A stretch of DNA of 64,000 bases from Topomyia yanbarensis (taxonomy: Eukaryota > Arthropoda > Insecta > Diptera > Culicidae). Below, piece by piece: positions 11,214 to 22,978 of the stretch. The translations under genes were made by a program, and so were the position numbers. Position 1 is the first letter of the stretch. Every line of letters begins with the position of its first letter. The DNA is taken from contig NC_080671.1 of NCBI RefSeq assembly GCF_030247195.1, forward strand, positions 62,765,089 through 62,829,088, in the 5' to 3' direction. The notes under the pieces are model-generated. The model did not search any database. It was not told where the DNA came from and saw nothing but the letters and a program-made list of their open reading frames with translations.

Positions 11214-11443
11214 CAGGGTTGCCAGGTCTTCCTTCCACAGATTTTTCAATGTGCTGCACAGATCGTTAGGATTTCCAAAGTTTCCTGTCATAATGCATAG
11301 ACTAGCGCAGATTTCTGAATTATGGACCTTGTACTCTATTTTTGACCTTGTGCCAAGACAAAGAAATAGGTCGCGACTTCTATATTTGCAACAAACTTTT
11401 ATGTTTTCTTTTACAGATATTTTTACGGAATTTTACATATGCT

Positions 11444-13107
11444 GTACACTAGACCTCTCCACATTTTGAAAAAGTTTTGAAATATAAATCGGTCACGGTC
11501 AGCTCAAATTTTTGTTCTAGGTGTGAATTTAAGAAGTTTCGCCAAAAATGGTTTAATTTGGACATGATTTAGAGGTGTCTCCAATCAAAAATCGTGTTTT
11601 TGCTATGTTTCCATAGGAAGATCACTTACATATTTATATTGCGATTAGAGCTATGTTCACCTGTTAAAACATGTTAAGATATGTCTAAGGAACAACCTTT
11701 GATGGTATGTGGGGATGTAGAGCCGATTAAATCAGGGTGTAAGTGATCTTCCTATAGAAACATAGCAAAAACACGATTTTTGATTGGAGTGTTAGGGTGG
11801 CGTGGGTTTTGTCTAAACCCTCGACCTACTGGTCAAGCCACGGCAGGTCACGTGAGGGTGGGTCATACAACGACCTCTTAACTGCCCTAGCTCGAGCTGG
11901 AGACTCTATATCTCAAGGTCGGCTTTATTCACCGGGACTCACGGATATGTGTTGTGTGTAAGCAAAGGTCTGATTACAATATTCTAAGTTTATTAAATAC
12001 ATTTCTTTACTACCTGTGTGTGTCACTAAATTTTAATGTGCCGGCATCTGCTCTCTGATAGCCTTCCGATTCGGTGACTATCACGGTTTCGGTACCGTTT
12101 CGTGGGACGATATTTGATGGCCACTTCGACTGATGAGTTGGTTCTGGGAGACGACGATTAGTGGGTGAGCGTTCGTTGTACAGTTTACCTTCTTGCTATG
12201 CTGGGCGCAGGGTACGGTTCTGAAGGTTCGACAACCGTTCGCTTCAAGCACGTGTACCGTAGGGGCGTTTGTTAAGGCCACCTTCGTGCCTCGCAGTCCG
12301 AGCCGGACTTGGTGATTTCGACGGATTAGCGGTTTGTCTAGGGAACAATTTACGGGTACTAATGGGACACATAAGCGGATGAATGAACACTTTAGATTTA
12401 TGGCTTTACCATTTTAGTCGCCATGAAAAGGTAAAGTTGCTGGATTATTTAAGCATACCTGATTCGCTATTGCAATTATTTAAATGCAATTATCACAATT
12501 TCATGGCTATTGGTACTTATAACAACCTGTGCTATAAAACTGTTCAATAATTACTTGGATACAATTAAAGTTCACTTGTATCTTTCCGATTAACTTTACG
12601 TCGACTGCTTCTTATAAGATTCGGTTAGAAAAAGACCATCGTAGGCCTAAACCGATAGTACTCGGCCTCCCTTACTCATTTTCCGCCTGTCCCTATCATT
12701 TACCTTATCATCCACTGAACTGTCTCAGGCGTTACTTTTTATCGAGCAGTTTTTATTGTAGTGTAGTGTGTACTATACTTTACTTAGTACCTAAGGTGTG
12801 TAGCGTGTTCAAATTGGCCGTTATATTTCTTATAATTCGTCGGAGATAATTATCGATAGTTTTAATTTAGTAATATTTATATTAAATTTTAATCTAATAT
12901 AGTTTTTATTATCGGGATTTTTAGTTTACAAAAGCTGTATTTATTATTTTAATTAAATGTTACGAACGGTAACAGGAGACACCTCTAAATCATGTCCAAA
13001 TTAAGCTATTTTTGGCGAAAGTTTTCAAATTCACATCTAGAACAAAAATTTAAGCTGGCGATTTATATTTCAAAACTTTTTTAAAATGTCTCGAGGTCTA
13101 CTGTACA
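11444..13107. repeat. Long inverted arms, right arm split by an insertion
   Basis: Left arm 11444-11630 starts TGTACACTAGACCTC. The right arm is its inverse but is in two pieces, 11749-11789 and 12979-13107, separated by the solo LTR. The loop is about 11633-11746. Shared blocks include AATCATGTCCAAATTAA (inverse of TTAATTTGGACATGATT) and CGATTTTTGATTGGA. Without the LTR the fold-back structure would be about 480 bp. Confidence 0.85.
11790..12974. mobile_element. Solo LTR of an LTR retrotransposon, 1,185 bp
   Basis: Begins TGTTAGGGTGG and ends CGGTAACA, with TGTTA/TAACA inverted ends. It is flanked on both sides by GGAG (11786-11789 and 12975-12978). Removing the block plus one GGAG restores the inverted arm exactly where the opposite arm reads through. 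A 4-bp duplication with TG...CA ends fits many Ty3/gypsy and some BEL LTRs. No coding frame is inside. Confidence 0.8.
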
Positions 13108-13137
13108 CAGATTTCAAACAATATTACCTGGCATCCT

Positions 13138-15111
13138 AACTTCTCACAACGAGAAATTAAAATAGAGGTGACCAATTCGGATATTTATTGTTTGCAAAAT
13201 GATGGGTTAGTTATGTTTAGGACATGACCGGGGTCTCATGACTAAATTTAGGGCTGTTGTTGTCTTCCCTCGAGACCCGAAATTGAGCAGTTTTTGGAGA
13301 ATAAATTGCAAATTATCTACTGAAAGGATTTTGAATTTTTATTTTTATTTTTTTATTTTGGGGTTTTATTTTTAGACTTATAAATTTGAGGGCCTGCAAA
13401 AAACATTGACGATTTTGAAAGATAATTTATTTTATTGATGTTGAAACAGCATGTGTCCTGCTTATGTAGTTGAGTGATCTGATATCAAAAAGTTAATATT
13501 TTTCATAAGTTACTAGGGTGACCATATCAGAATAGTCGAAAGGGGAACTCCTCTTCCAGTTACCTCTAAGTCTATTGTGCCTGCTCCACAGATTTTCGGC
13601 AGTAAAAAAGATCTGTAGGTCTGCGAGGAAGAACTCTGCCAGAAAATTTGATCACCGAACACTTTTTAGAATTTACAAACACGCAGTTCCTGCTACACCA
13701 CCATGCTTTTATTGGAGAAATCGGCAATCCTGAATTGACCCCCTCTCCACAGAAGTTTGTCTAAAACACTATCCTTCTAAGTTATTAAACTTTTGAGATG
13801 AATCGTATTCTATAATGTGCTGTAGTGAGCGCACCACTAGCGCCACATAGTGAGAGTATCCCAATCTAATCTGTCACCATCTAGTGATTCTTGCGCAACT
13901 TCTCAAGCAAGACACTACACCTTTAAATAATCTCGTTATTAAAATAAAGAATGATTTTAAGGTTAGTTTAACATTTGCATTCGCACTAGTACCACCTAGT
14001 GGAATCATTCCGAGTTGTTACTTTCACCATCCAGAAGCTCTTGTTAAAGTTATCGTTAACGCAGACGAAATATTCGGCCACCGTCCCAATTAGTCGTAAT
14101 CTCGTAAGCTATAGGATTCCTACTACTCAAGTACCGCGCAGGTTTAACCCATGTTGTTTGTGAACAACAACGTTTTTAAACAACTATAACTTTTGATTGA
14201 GGCAAGATTTGCTCACAAAAACAAGTAAGGCTAATAAATGTGACTGTTGCCTTTCATTTGAGTATTAACAGCTACAAGGATCAGCTCTAGAACTGAAGTT
14301 ATTGCAATTAGTCTGATTGAACTCCGATGGAGCAGTGCTGCCAGGGACCGCTTACGTTGACGACGAAAAATGAATTTTTCATATACCTTCGTTATGTTGC
14401 AATATTAGTGAAAACTGATAAAACTTATCAATTTAGACTATTTTTGGCTACGTTTTCCACGCAGTTGGACTATTGTAAATATTATAGAAGAATTGTAGTG
14501 AGCATTGGAAGGTGAAAATAGAGCAGCTTCTAGCACTGCAAGGAAGGCACCTACCTTTATGAAAAAAGGTTTTTCGAGTTTCTTGACTCCACCGTTTTCA
14601 AAGAAAAATAGTTTTGTAACCCTACACTAGAAAAAAGTTGGGCATGAAAGGGTTAATTCGCCTAGTCGGAATCCGCGTAGCAGGAGACCCGACTGTATTA
14701 CCAATGTCGCGTTTCTCAAATTTTAATTTTTCGGGTTCAAGTTTAAAATTTTTGAAAAAAACGGGTTTTGGAGTTTCAATTTTTTATTATCGTATTAAGT
14801 TGGGGGGTTATGATTTTTCAATTTGCCTAGTTCGGGTTCGAAAAAACTAGAACCCGACCATCTCTATTGTCTATCATTTAATGCGAATACTAGTATTTGA
14901 AACCTAAGCGAGCACGTACCGCCCGTAGCGAACTAAGAAACATTTATAATTCTCATTGACGCCACTATCTATTGTTAGCAACTCCGGTAATCTTGCAAAA
15001 CCCCAATTTTAATCGCACCTCTTTCAAACAACAAAACCTCCCTTGACCTTCATTTTTTCTGAAATAATTCATCACACTAGCCCCCATTGTTAACCGTGTT
15101 CACCATTTTTT

Positions 15112-15154
<43 letters not shown>

Positions 15155-16487
15155 TACCTGCTCGCATTTCACCTTATCGTGCTAAAAATATTTCGTTTTC
15201 CATAAAACCTACCCCAATGCGTTGAGAGTGGGCGCCCCTCACAGGTTCCGTAATTCCCGTGGCACGCTGCCGACCGGGTCGTTATTTTTCGGCCCGATCC
15301 ATACAATTTTTAATGGCTGTTCGTCACGTTCGGCATGTTTCCACTGGCGCGGCGGCTGCCGTGGCGTGGCCATTCCGGGTCGAACAATCATTGCGTGCTC
15401 AGCGCTCAGCTTTTAGTTCACCACCCCATCCAGTATCCTGTAGTACCATACCAGTGTGGCTGGTGTATGTGTGGGTGTGTGCGTGTGTGTTTGCAAGCCA
15501 GCTGCAAGAATGTGTTATGTAGATGTTGGCCGCATGTGCTATATCCGGGCTGCTGTCCTACAAAAGCGATCGGGTCGCCATCCGGTAAATCCTGGTGAAG
15601 GTGGGAAACAGATGACTACAAATCAAAATTAGAACAGCCAAGCCGTGTTGAGCAGGTAGGCTACGGGGGATGATGGCTGGCAGTGATCTTCCGTTTTTCC
15701 ATATTAGAAAAGCGGGGACAACGACTGGCTGTGTGTAGGCATCAAGCAATGTTCAGGGTAGCAAAAATGCGTGATGATATCGTTTGCACCGAACGTCGTC
15801 CTGAACCAATAGAGGTGATTTAGATGTTCGTAGCCGGACTTTTTTATTCTCATTCTCTCTTCTATTTCGGTTGGTTGGTCGACTGCCGGCCGGGGTCCAG
15901 TTTCAGCCGAAGAAAGCCTGCGGAAAATGGATGGTATGTGTACCAGATGGCGCAACGTTTAGGCTTTGCAACTTGTGCACCCTGAGGCCGTTGCACTGCT
16001 GGTAGCATACATGAAGGTGCAAATTATAGCCAGTCGAGCGTAGGATAGAATTCGCTTACGTACGAACCCACACCGGCACCGGTAATATGGTTATGATGGA
16101 TGGCTCTGGAGTGTGATATGTTTCAGCAGGATGGTGCACTTGCAATCCACACAATTTGTTCAATTGTCATTTGATTGTTGGAGGGTTGTTATGACTAAAA
16201 TAAAATTAGTTTCTAGCAAAAAAAGCAATTGTGTTGGAGTAGAGTAAGAGATGTTCCAAGGTCGTTGAATGGAATTCCATCATACTCGGTTGTCTGTGTC
16301 TTCAATATTCAATAAAGTTACTGAAAATGGCATCAGCAAGCAAGTTCGTTTGCTTTTGTTTATTGCACGAAATGAGTACAACAACGAATCAAACGAATCA
16401 AAGTACCTTGACCTTGGCACAAAGTAAGTGATAACATTTTTTTTTCAGTTGACATCAAAATGATGTGGTAGCGGCGGTTATTACAAT
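13138..16487. other. Unassigned stretch
   Basis: No gene recognised. At 13828-14045 a degenerate phrase of the type CACCATCTAGTG recurs about four times at irregular spacing. A (TC)n tract lies at 15114-15151. The 15.2-16.1 kb part is more GC-rich than its neighbours, but I cannot support an exon in it. Confidence 0.4.
15114..15151. repeat. (TC)n microsatellite
   Basis: About 38 bp of uninterrupted TC dinucleotides. Confidence 0.95.
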
Positions 16488-17543
16488 CAGGCCCGATGAG
16501 AGGGGGGGTCAGCCGGGGCAATTGCCCCGGGGCCCGGATCGTATTTAGGGGCCCGCGGTTTTTCCCGGAAGATGGGCGAAAACGTATTCACAAAAGAGCA
16601 ATAAAAATGGTGATTTCTTTGTAATTATTCATTTTATTAAATAGTCATATAATGAAAGCGGAAAAAATCGAAAGACATTTTAATTTAATAACTTAAGAAT
16701 TCGAACTCCTGTTGTGGATACCAGAACTTTATTTGATATTTGACTTTTTTTTAGAAAACAAACTTTCGTAAGGGAGCTGTCTACTTTATGTACTAGATCA
16801 AAAAAGCCGAGTTTTATTGTTTGAATCAACGGAATACGCGCCGAACAGGAATGCAAGCGCACGGACGTATCCGTCCTCTTCTGCGTTCGATTCTTTGTTG
16901 GTGGTACCGGTTGTTGATTTGGAGATACTGAGAACGATTTTTATTGAATGAATTTTTGTTCCTGTAAGACCCGTAAATCTTGGTTTTGAAGCTTTTTGTG
17001 GGTTGCCACAAGGAAAGTATCTATTGTTTACGGTTATAGTGGGCGGACTTTTCTAAGCTACTTCTGTGCAATGTTTTCCGTGGTGCAGTGTCTTTTTGCA
17101 GAACTTGCGCATATGAATTTGCCCTGCGTTCATAACCAATGTTGTCTGATGAGAGGTTACATTTTTTTTATTAATAGCCCGCTTCTTACCCCCACAACAA
17201 AAAGCTCACAAACGGAGCCCCCTGGCAGTGGACACATCAGTTCTCAGCGTACAAAAAAAGGTCAGCACAACAAAACAAAGTTACGAATCGCGGAAACGCT
17301 GAGAACAAAAAAAAAAACAATACGAGACCGACAAAACACAAAATTTGACAAGAAGCTACGGCGAGTACCCAGCGGAAAAAAATCCTTTTAAGGGTCCCAT
17401 CGTAGCTTTGCAGGAAGCTCATAATAATTTAAATTTATTTATTACTAATTGCTAGAAAAAATGCATTTATCAATTGTTTTTATTAAAAAAAATGTTAACC
17501 AATTATAGCTAAAGGAATAAGCTCGATTGGTGGTGAACGAAGT

Positions 17544-19218
17544 TTATATTAAAAATTCTCTTATTTCATTTTTTAAAATTAGTTTCAATTTTGCTTGGAA
17601 ACGAGTGCGACATGTTATTTGCTTTAAATCAGTAGGAAGCTGGTTGAATAACTTAGGTCCGATGAAAAAAATGCGTCTTTGACCAAGGTTCGTGGATACT
17701 CTGGAGTATAATAAATGATTGGCTTGTCTAGTGCTGTGAGCTCGAATGCCTGTTGTAAATTCTAGATTATTATGAGCAATAGTATTATGCAAAGCATTGT
17801 GGATGTATATTATTGTTTGGTAGTTAGTCAACCCAAGCAAAGGTAAAATATTATGGGCATTATTATTGTATAACAAAATAGTAGGGAACATAAATGGTTT
17901 TTTATAAATAATTTTAAGACATCTGTTTTGAAGCGTTTGTAGCTTTTTCAGATTCGAGATGCTGGCACGGCCCCACACAGATACAAGGTAGTTCAGCAAT
18001 GAGTGGATGTGCGCATAATAAAATTTTAGAAGTACATGCTGGGGAACAAAAGAGCATACTTTACGCATAGCCCCACATAACGATGCAACTTTTCTCTCTA
18101 TAGATGTTATATGCTCAATCCAGGAGAGTATGGGGTCTAAGTGAAGTCCTAAATATTTGAAGCAATTAGTTTCCTGAATTACAGACTGTCCTATTCTTGG
18201 GTCTGGATGCACGCCTATAGCTCTTCTAGATGAACGAAACAGTATATATTTAGTTTTTGATAGGTTCAAGGAAAGAAGGTTTTCGTTGAAATACGTCGTT
18301 AGTGTTTTTAAATCCGATTCAATGTCGCGTACAATATTCAGGCAATTGTTGTTATGGTAGAACAACGCTGTGTCATCCGCGAAAAGACGAGGAGTCCCTT
18401 TTAACCCGAGTCTATCTAGGTCATTGATATACAATAAAAATAACAGTGGCCCAATATTACTGCCTTGGGGCACTCCTATTTCTATTGGTCTATAAGAGCT
18501 ACACGAGTCTCCAATAGATACGAATTGGTTCCTATACGACAGATAGCTACGAATAATATGATTTGCTAATCCCCTGATACCATAGCATTCTAACTTTTTA
18601 AGCAGGATTGAGTGATCCAGAGTATCGAATGCTTTTTTTAGGTCCAGAAAAAGGGCACCAACAATTCTTTTGCTATCAATTTGACTAATGATGAAGTCAA
18701 TTAGTTCGGTCATTGCAATTAAAGTGCTGCAGCCCTGTCTGAACCCATACTGGTAGTTGTAAATTATGTTGTGTTTGTTCAAAAACTCGAGTAGTCGAGT
18801 GATGAGCAATTTCTCAAGAATTTTATTGAAAACGCACAATGTTGAAATTGGTCTATAGTTGCAAGGTTGGTTTGGATCACCAGCTTTGAAAATTGGAATT
18901 ACTCGGGCTATTTTTAAACAGTCTGGGTACCTGCCGGTTTGAATTATTAAATTAAAAGCTTTGGTTAGGATGTTTGCAAAAGTGATACAGTTACTCTTAA
19001 GAACACTAGCGGGGATCTTATCAGGACCATCGGTTGATCTGCATAGAATAGTTATGTAAATAGGAAATTGTTTGTTGACAAGCATTCTTACCACAGGAAA
19101 TGAGTTGGTAATACTCGGGAAAATGTTCCTCAAAGTTAAGTGATCCACTTCCTCGTATCTTGACATATTCTTTTATCACCATGTCAGGAGTGAGCGGAGA
19201 TAAATCATGTAAGCGCAC
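17544..19218 (-). pseudogene. LINE relic: ORF1 fragment fused to non-LTR reverse transcriptase
   Basis: A 540-codon frame (19166 to 17544) encodes a reverse transcriptase with [12 protein letters not shown], the FRQGCST block, LDLKKAFDTLDH, VPQGSNIGPLLFLLYINDL and the FADDTA catalytic box, followed by the thumb and C-terminal region. Style is that of the Jockey superfamily (CR1/L2/Kiri-like); the exact clade is uncertain. There is no endonuclease. Instead, the first 40 or so residues ([20 protein letters not shown]) match the ORF1 protein at 21.0-22.0 kb (RNYFPGISNGVFVVRMRVDQ). The ORF1 match continues upstream in another frame to 19218 ([15 protein letters not shown]), so there is one frameshift near 19160. 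The element is therefore internally deleted from mid-ORF1 into the RT. It is truncated at a (TA)n tract at its 5' end. Confidence 0.85.
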
Positions 19219-19232
19219 CTGTCTAGAGCCGT

Positions 19233-19470
<238 letters not shown>

Positions 19471-20919
19471 GAGATGCTGTAGTTATCGTTGGCGGGTGCT
19501 TCGCGGAACGAATGACTGTTCTTGGTTAATGTTTGATATGATGTAATTACAGTGTATTAGCTCCTGCCAGATTGAGCACCTTCTGCACTTTAAGCAAGTT
19601 GTTTAATTTCTCGAATAGCTGGTCTTATACAACTTGTCTAGAAACCAATAGCAGTACAACTCGGCTACAGTGTGGCTAATTTTTGACGTGTATCTATAGC
19701 GGAACGATTTTTAGCTTCGACTATGAGTGAGATGAGAAGGTAGACTGACCTTAATTAACCGGTAATTGAAATTAATATTTTTTGTATATTTGTGTTTTTA
19801 TAGCACTTTAAAGTATTTTTTTTAAAATGCATTGCGTTAAGATAGAACAATAATTTTGGGCCTTGCTAAAGATGTTTATGATATCTATAAGAACCCAATT
19901 GTTATGTGCGAAATAAAGAAATCAAATCAGTTCAATTCAGCCACCAGCACCAGCAGTCGGTTGACCGATGTACTCGCATTTGTTTTATTTGTGTCTGATT
20001 CTTTATTACTGCGTTCTGTATCTTTATTTTGGTCAGTTACTACATATTCCAACAGTGTATCAAAACCGGCTCTTACACTAACACATCCATTGCTTTCCAA
20101 AAAAATAAAATGAAAATTCTGATTAGAAAATTTTCTCGACAAACTTATATAAATATAAAATCTTTTCGATTTTATATTTTTAAACGAGAATGACGAGCTA
20201 TATCTGCTACCTTTTCATCTTGCTTACAACAAAAGCTAAAAACTGATCCACCGCTACCAGTAGATAAATCTACCCGTGTATCGCTTTGTCTAAACCGCAG
20301 AAGCAAAATATCCTGCCCCAACCTACTATGTTGAACATGAACAATAATGAGTGTCGATCAAAGTAGAAAGTGTGTCAAACTCTATTCCTGTTTACTTTTC
20401 GAGATATGTCCTTAAAATTCACGTGTTGGAGAAGTGGAAAAAATATCAAGTTTACAAATGTAGCTAAAGATGATCAATATCTACACCCTACAATTTCACC
20501 ATGTTAGACAGCATATTGATTATTCTTTAGACTATTAACCAAGCAGAAGCGTTAGTTCCGCGAAACGAAATATATCGTTGAATGTGGCAACAAGAATTCA
20601 GTACCTCTAGCGATAACACAATAGAAGTGCCAATACACGAGTTAGATCCGTGTATCTCTAATAACGTTGTTAACCATTGTGTACATTTTTAACAGGCCGA
20701 AAGGGTATCCGCGTACCCGTACCATAGCAAGTTTAGCAGAAACAGTTTGATTTGAACAGTTGAATGTATACAATTCCTCTAACCAAAATTCAAATAAATA
20801 AGTTTAGAAGGGCCCAGCAGTAAATCTATCCTTGGGGCCCGCCGCGGCTCTCGACGGCCCTGATTACAATATTTTCATTGTATTTATGCGGCTATGGTTT
20901 TTTTAATTCGTTTATTTGA

Positions 20920-20952
20920 CACGGCTCAAGGCGTTAGCTTCACGGAGCCGTG
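20920..20952 (-). other. 3'-terminal stem-loop of the ORF1-only element
   Basis: Stem CACGGCTC (20920-20927) pairs with GAGCCGTG (20945-20952) around a loop containing GCGTTAGCTT. A similar hairpin with a different stem but the same loop occurs at 58997-59024. LINE reverse transcriptases commonly recognise a 3' stem-loop; that role is inferred here. Confidence 0.6.
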
Positions 20953-21002
20953 GGTCTTTTATATATTTACATGAAGTAAACAATAAAAATAAACAATTAA
21001 TG

Positions 21003-22013
21003 CTAAGATCGATCCCGTACGAGCGACTTGCCATTGCGCGCGGAGATCCGTTTTCGTGTCGGGGAAATTCTTGCATTCACATCAACTATATCAAGGGAGT
21101 CAGTTGTATCTTTGTCGTCTTCGCACATGTCCGGGTCATCATCGGGGTTACTACCTTGATGTTCGCGATCAGGTGTTGTCCCTAACTTCTTTCCCTTTAG
21201 GGTCACGACCGTGAACCCTCCGTCATTGCTAGTAGCTCCCTCGTTGCTAGAATTAGCTGTTGAGTTTGTGGTACTTGACGCGGCTTTCGCAGTTGTCTTT
21301 ATTGCTTGAACAGCAGCCACAAATTTGGCAACTGTTTGTGGCTCAGGGAATGATATTGGAGACTGAGTGTTGGTATTTCTTTCTGTAGATGAGCTTTTCT
21401 TAGCGGTTTCTGGGCAGGGTTGTCCGTAATGTGCCGTTTGTTCACAGAACTGGCACGTGTTAGTTTGTCTTTGATATGTACATAGAGTTCGCTGTATAAT
21501 GGTATCACCCCCTTCTGTTGTGTACTGCAGGGTAAGGTAGGAGGGAATGGGTTGGTCTACCCTCATTCTCACCACAAAAACACCATTTGAAATACCTGGA
21601 AAGTAGTTCCTCCACGTATCCTCCGTGATTGATTTCACTTCTCCGAAATACGACATGAATCTTTTAATGGCCACTTTGCAAGTACGTGGTGCCAAATCAT
21701 GTAATTTAACTTCCACGTTTCCGTTATCCATATACACAGGGATCTTGATTTTTGCGGTGTCACAATCCAGAACGTGTTTCAAGTTGTTTTGCGAAATGAA
21801 CCTTTTTGCCTGGGCGAATTTGTTGAACGTTATCAGCACTGCGTTTCTGACGTGCTCCAACTAGATGAAACTGACGTCTGAAAACCGAAGCAGCATTTTC
21901 TCCTTCAGCAAATGTTCCACATCACCAATACTCGGTCTTATGCGAAAAGACCCGAAGTCAATGGCCACCGTGTCGGCCCGAAGAATCACATTTTGTTGTC
22001 GAGACTCAGTCAT
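21003..22013 (-). pseudogene. LINE ORF1 (nucleic-acid-binding gag-like protein) with one internal stop
   Basis: Start chosen at the ATG at 22013 (MTESRQQNVIL), which lines up with the start of the second copy at 23768. The frame is open for 337 codons apart from a single TAG at 21861-21863. The corresponding residue in the other copy is Gln, so this is a simple CAG/CAA-to-TAG change. The N-terminal half is a conserved ORF1 core (KLHDLAPRT, RNYFPGISNGVFVVRM). A CCHC zinc knuckle follows (CQFCEQTAHYGQPC). The tail is Ser/Thr/Asn-rich and ends in a basic segment. ORF1 proteins of this type bind element RNA and act as chaperones. With only one lesion, the copy is fairly young. Confidence 0.85.
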
Positions 22014-22164
22014 CTTGATAGAATAATAGTAACGGTTCCCTTTGTTCTTCACACAAAGCACTCAAGAAAAAAGCAACTGCTTGCGCTGGCTTGGGTAGCA
22101 GCAAAGAGCACACTGGTATTGTGACTGATGCCTTTGGTGGTTGAGAATTTATGCGGCTATGGTT

Positions 22165-22978
22165 GTCATTCTGTTATTGATGGAGACTTTGGCAGGTTTT
22201 TCTCTCCTTGGGCGTCAAGCGGTCTACTCAGTCTCGTAGGCGATAGCGATAGGTGGCGATACTTTCATTACTCAAGGGCAAAGATAACTACCACCGTATA
22301 TTAAGATCTTAACCTCAAGGGTCATTTGCCTTTTTGGAAATAATATACATATCATAGACATAAATATGGTACCGATTCTGTTGGCAATTTCGGTTCGTTT
22401 AAGATTAAAAGAAACAAAAGTAATGAAATTACTAGAGAGAATCAGGCGGTAGACTTGGGTGGAATGCCCCGCTCCTACCAGCAGAAGGCAAAAGATTCTT
22501 CACATTTCCAACATTTCCTTCCGATGATGTTCATATGAACCTGCCTAGTCCTAGTCTTCCGTTCTAAGTTTATAATTGATTCGCTCTAGAATACCTATCC
22601 GTCTTTCAATTTCATTGTTGTCATTTCTCTAAGTCTTAAATTTGCCGAAAATAGCCAGCGAAACCGATGCAGTAGAACCTTGTGGCAATTAAAACATAGT
22701 AACAGATACAAAAATTACAATCCATGAAAAATAATGAAAAATTGTGTTAATTACCGTCCGCCGCTCATTCCATCTGCTTTTTCCTTCGTTCGTGTTTGCG
22801 TCCATGTCGTCGTCGCAAGAACAGCTTTGGTTTTTGCTGTTAGCTGTTTGCTGCTTTTTTATGTTTTTGAGTGACTCTGGTGTGCCGTATTTTTGTTTAT
22901 TACTTCTTTAGCAATTGCTTTGGGAATTCCAAACCATTTTTTGGTCGGCTCTGTGGTGTGTATCGGCTGATGTCGAAA
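22165..22978. other. Unassigned stretch
   Basis: No open frame or repeat boundary that I can support. Confidence 0.4.

Larger units (their letters stand above)
11214..13137. mobile_element. Candidate non-autonomous hAT element carrying nested insertions
   Basis: Left end CAGGGTTGCCAGGT (11214-11227) and right end ACCTGGCATCCTA (about 13125-13137) are imperfect inverted repeats of hAT type. They are flanked by ACTTCTCA at 11205-11212 and 13138-13145, an 8-bp direct repeat, the hAT length (one extra G lies between the left repeat and the terminus). No transposase frame is present. Inside are long inverted arms (11444-11630 against 11749-13107) and a solo LTR. Confidence 0.55.
20900..22147 (-). 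mobile_element. ORF1-only non-autonomous LINE derivative with 17-bp target duplication
   Basis: A 1,248-bp unit on the minus strand is flanked by TTTATGCGGCTATGGTT at 20883-20899 and 22148-22164. In order it has about 130 bp of 5' leader, a gag-like ORF1 (22013-21003), a short 3' UTR with a hairpin and AATAAA, and a short A tail. There is no endonuclease or reverse transcriptase, and the intact duplication shows this is the whole inserted unit. The mobilising enzyme must come from a related full element. The organisation recalls mammalian HAL1 half-LINEs. Confidence 0.85.
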
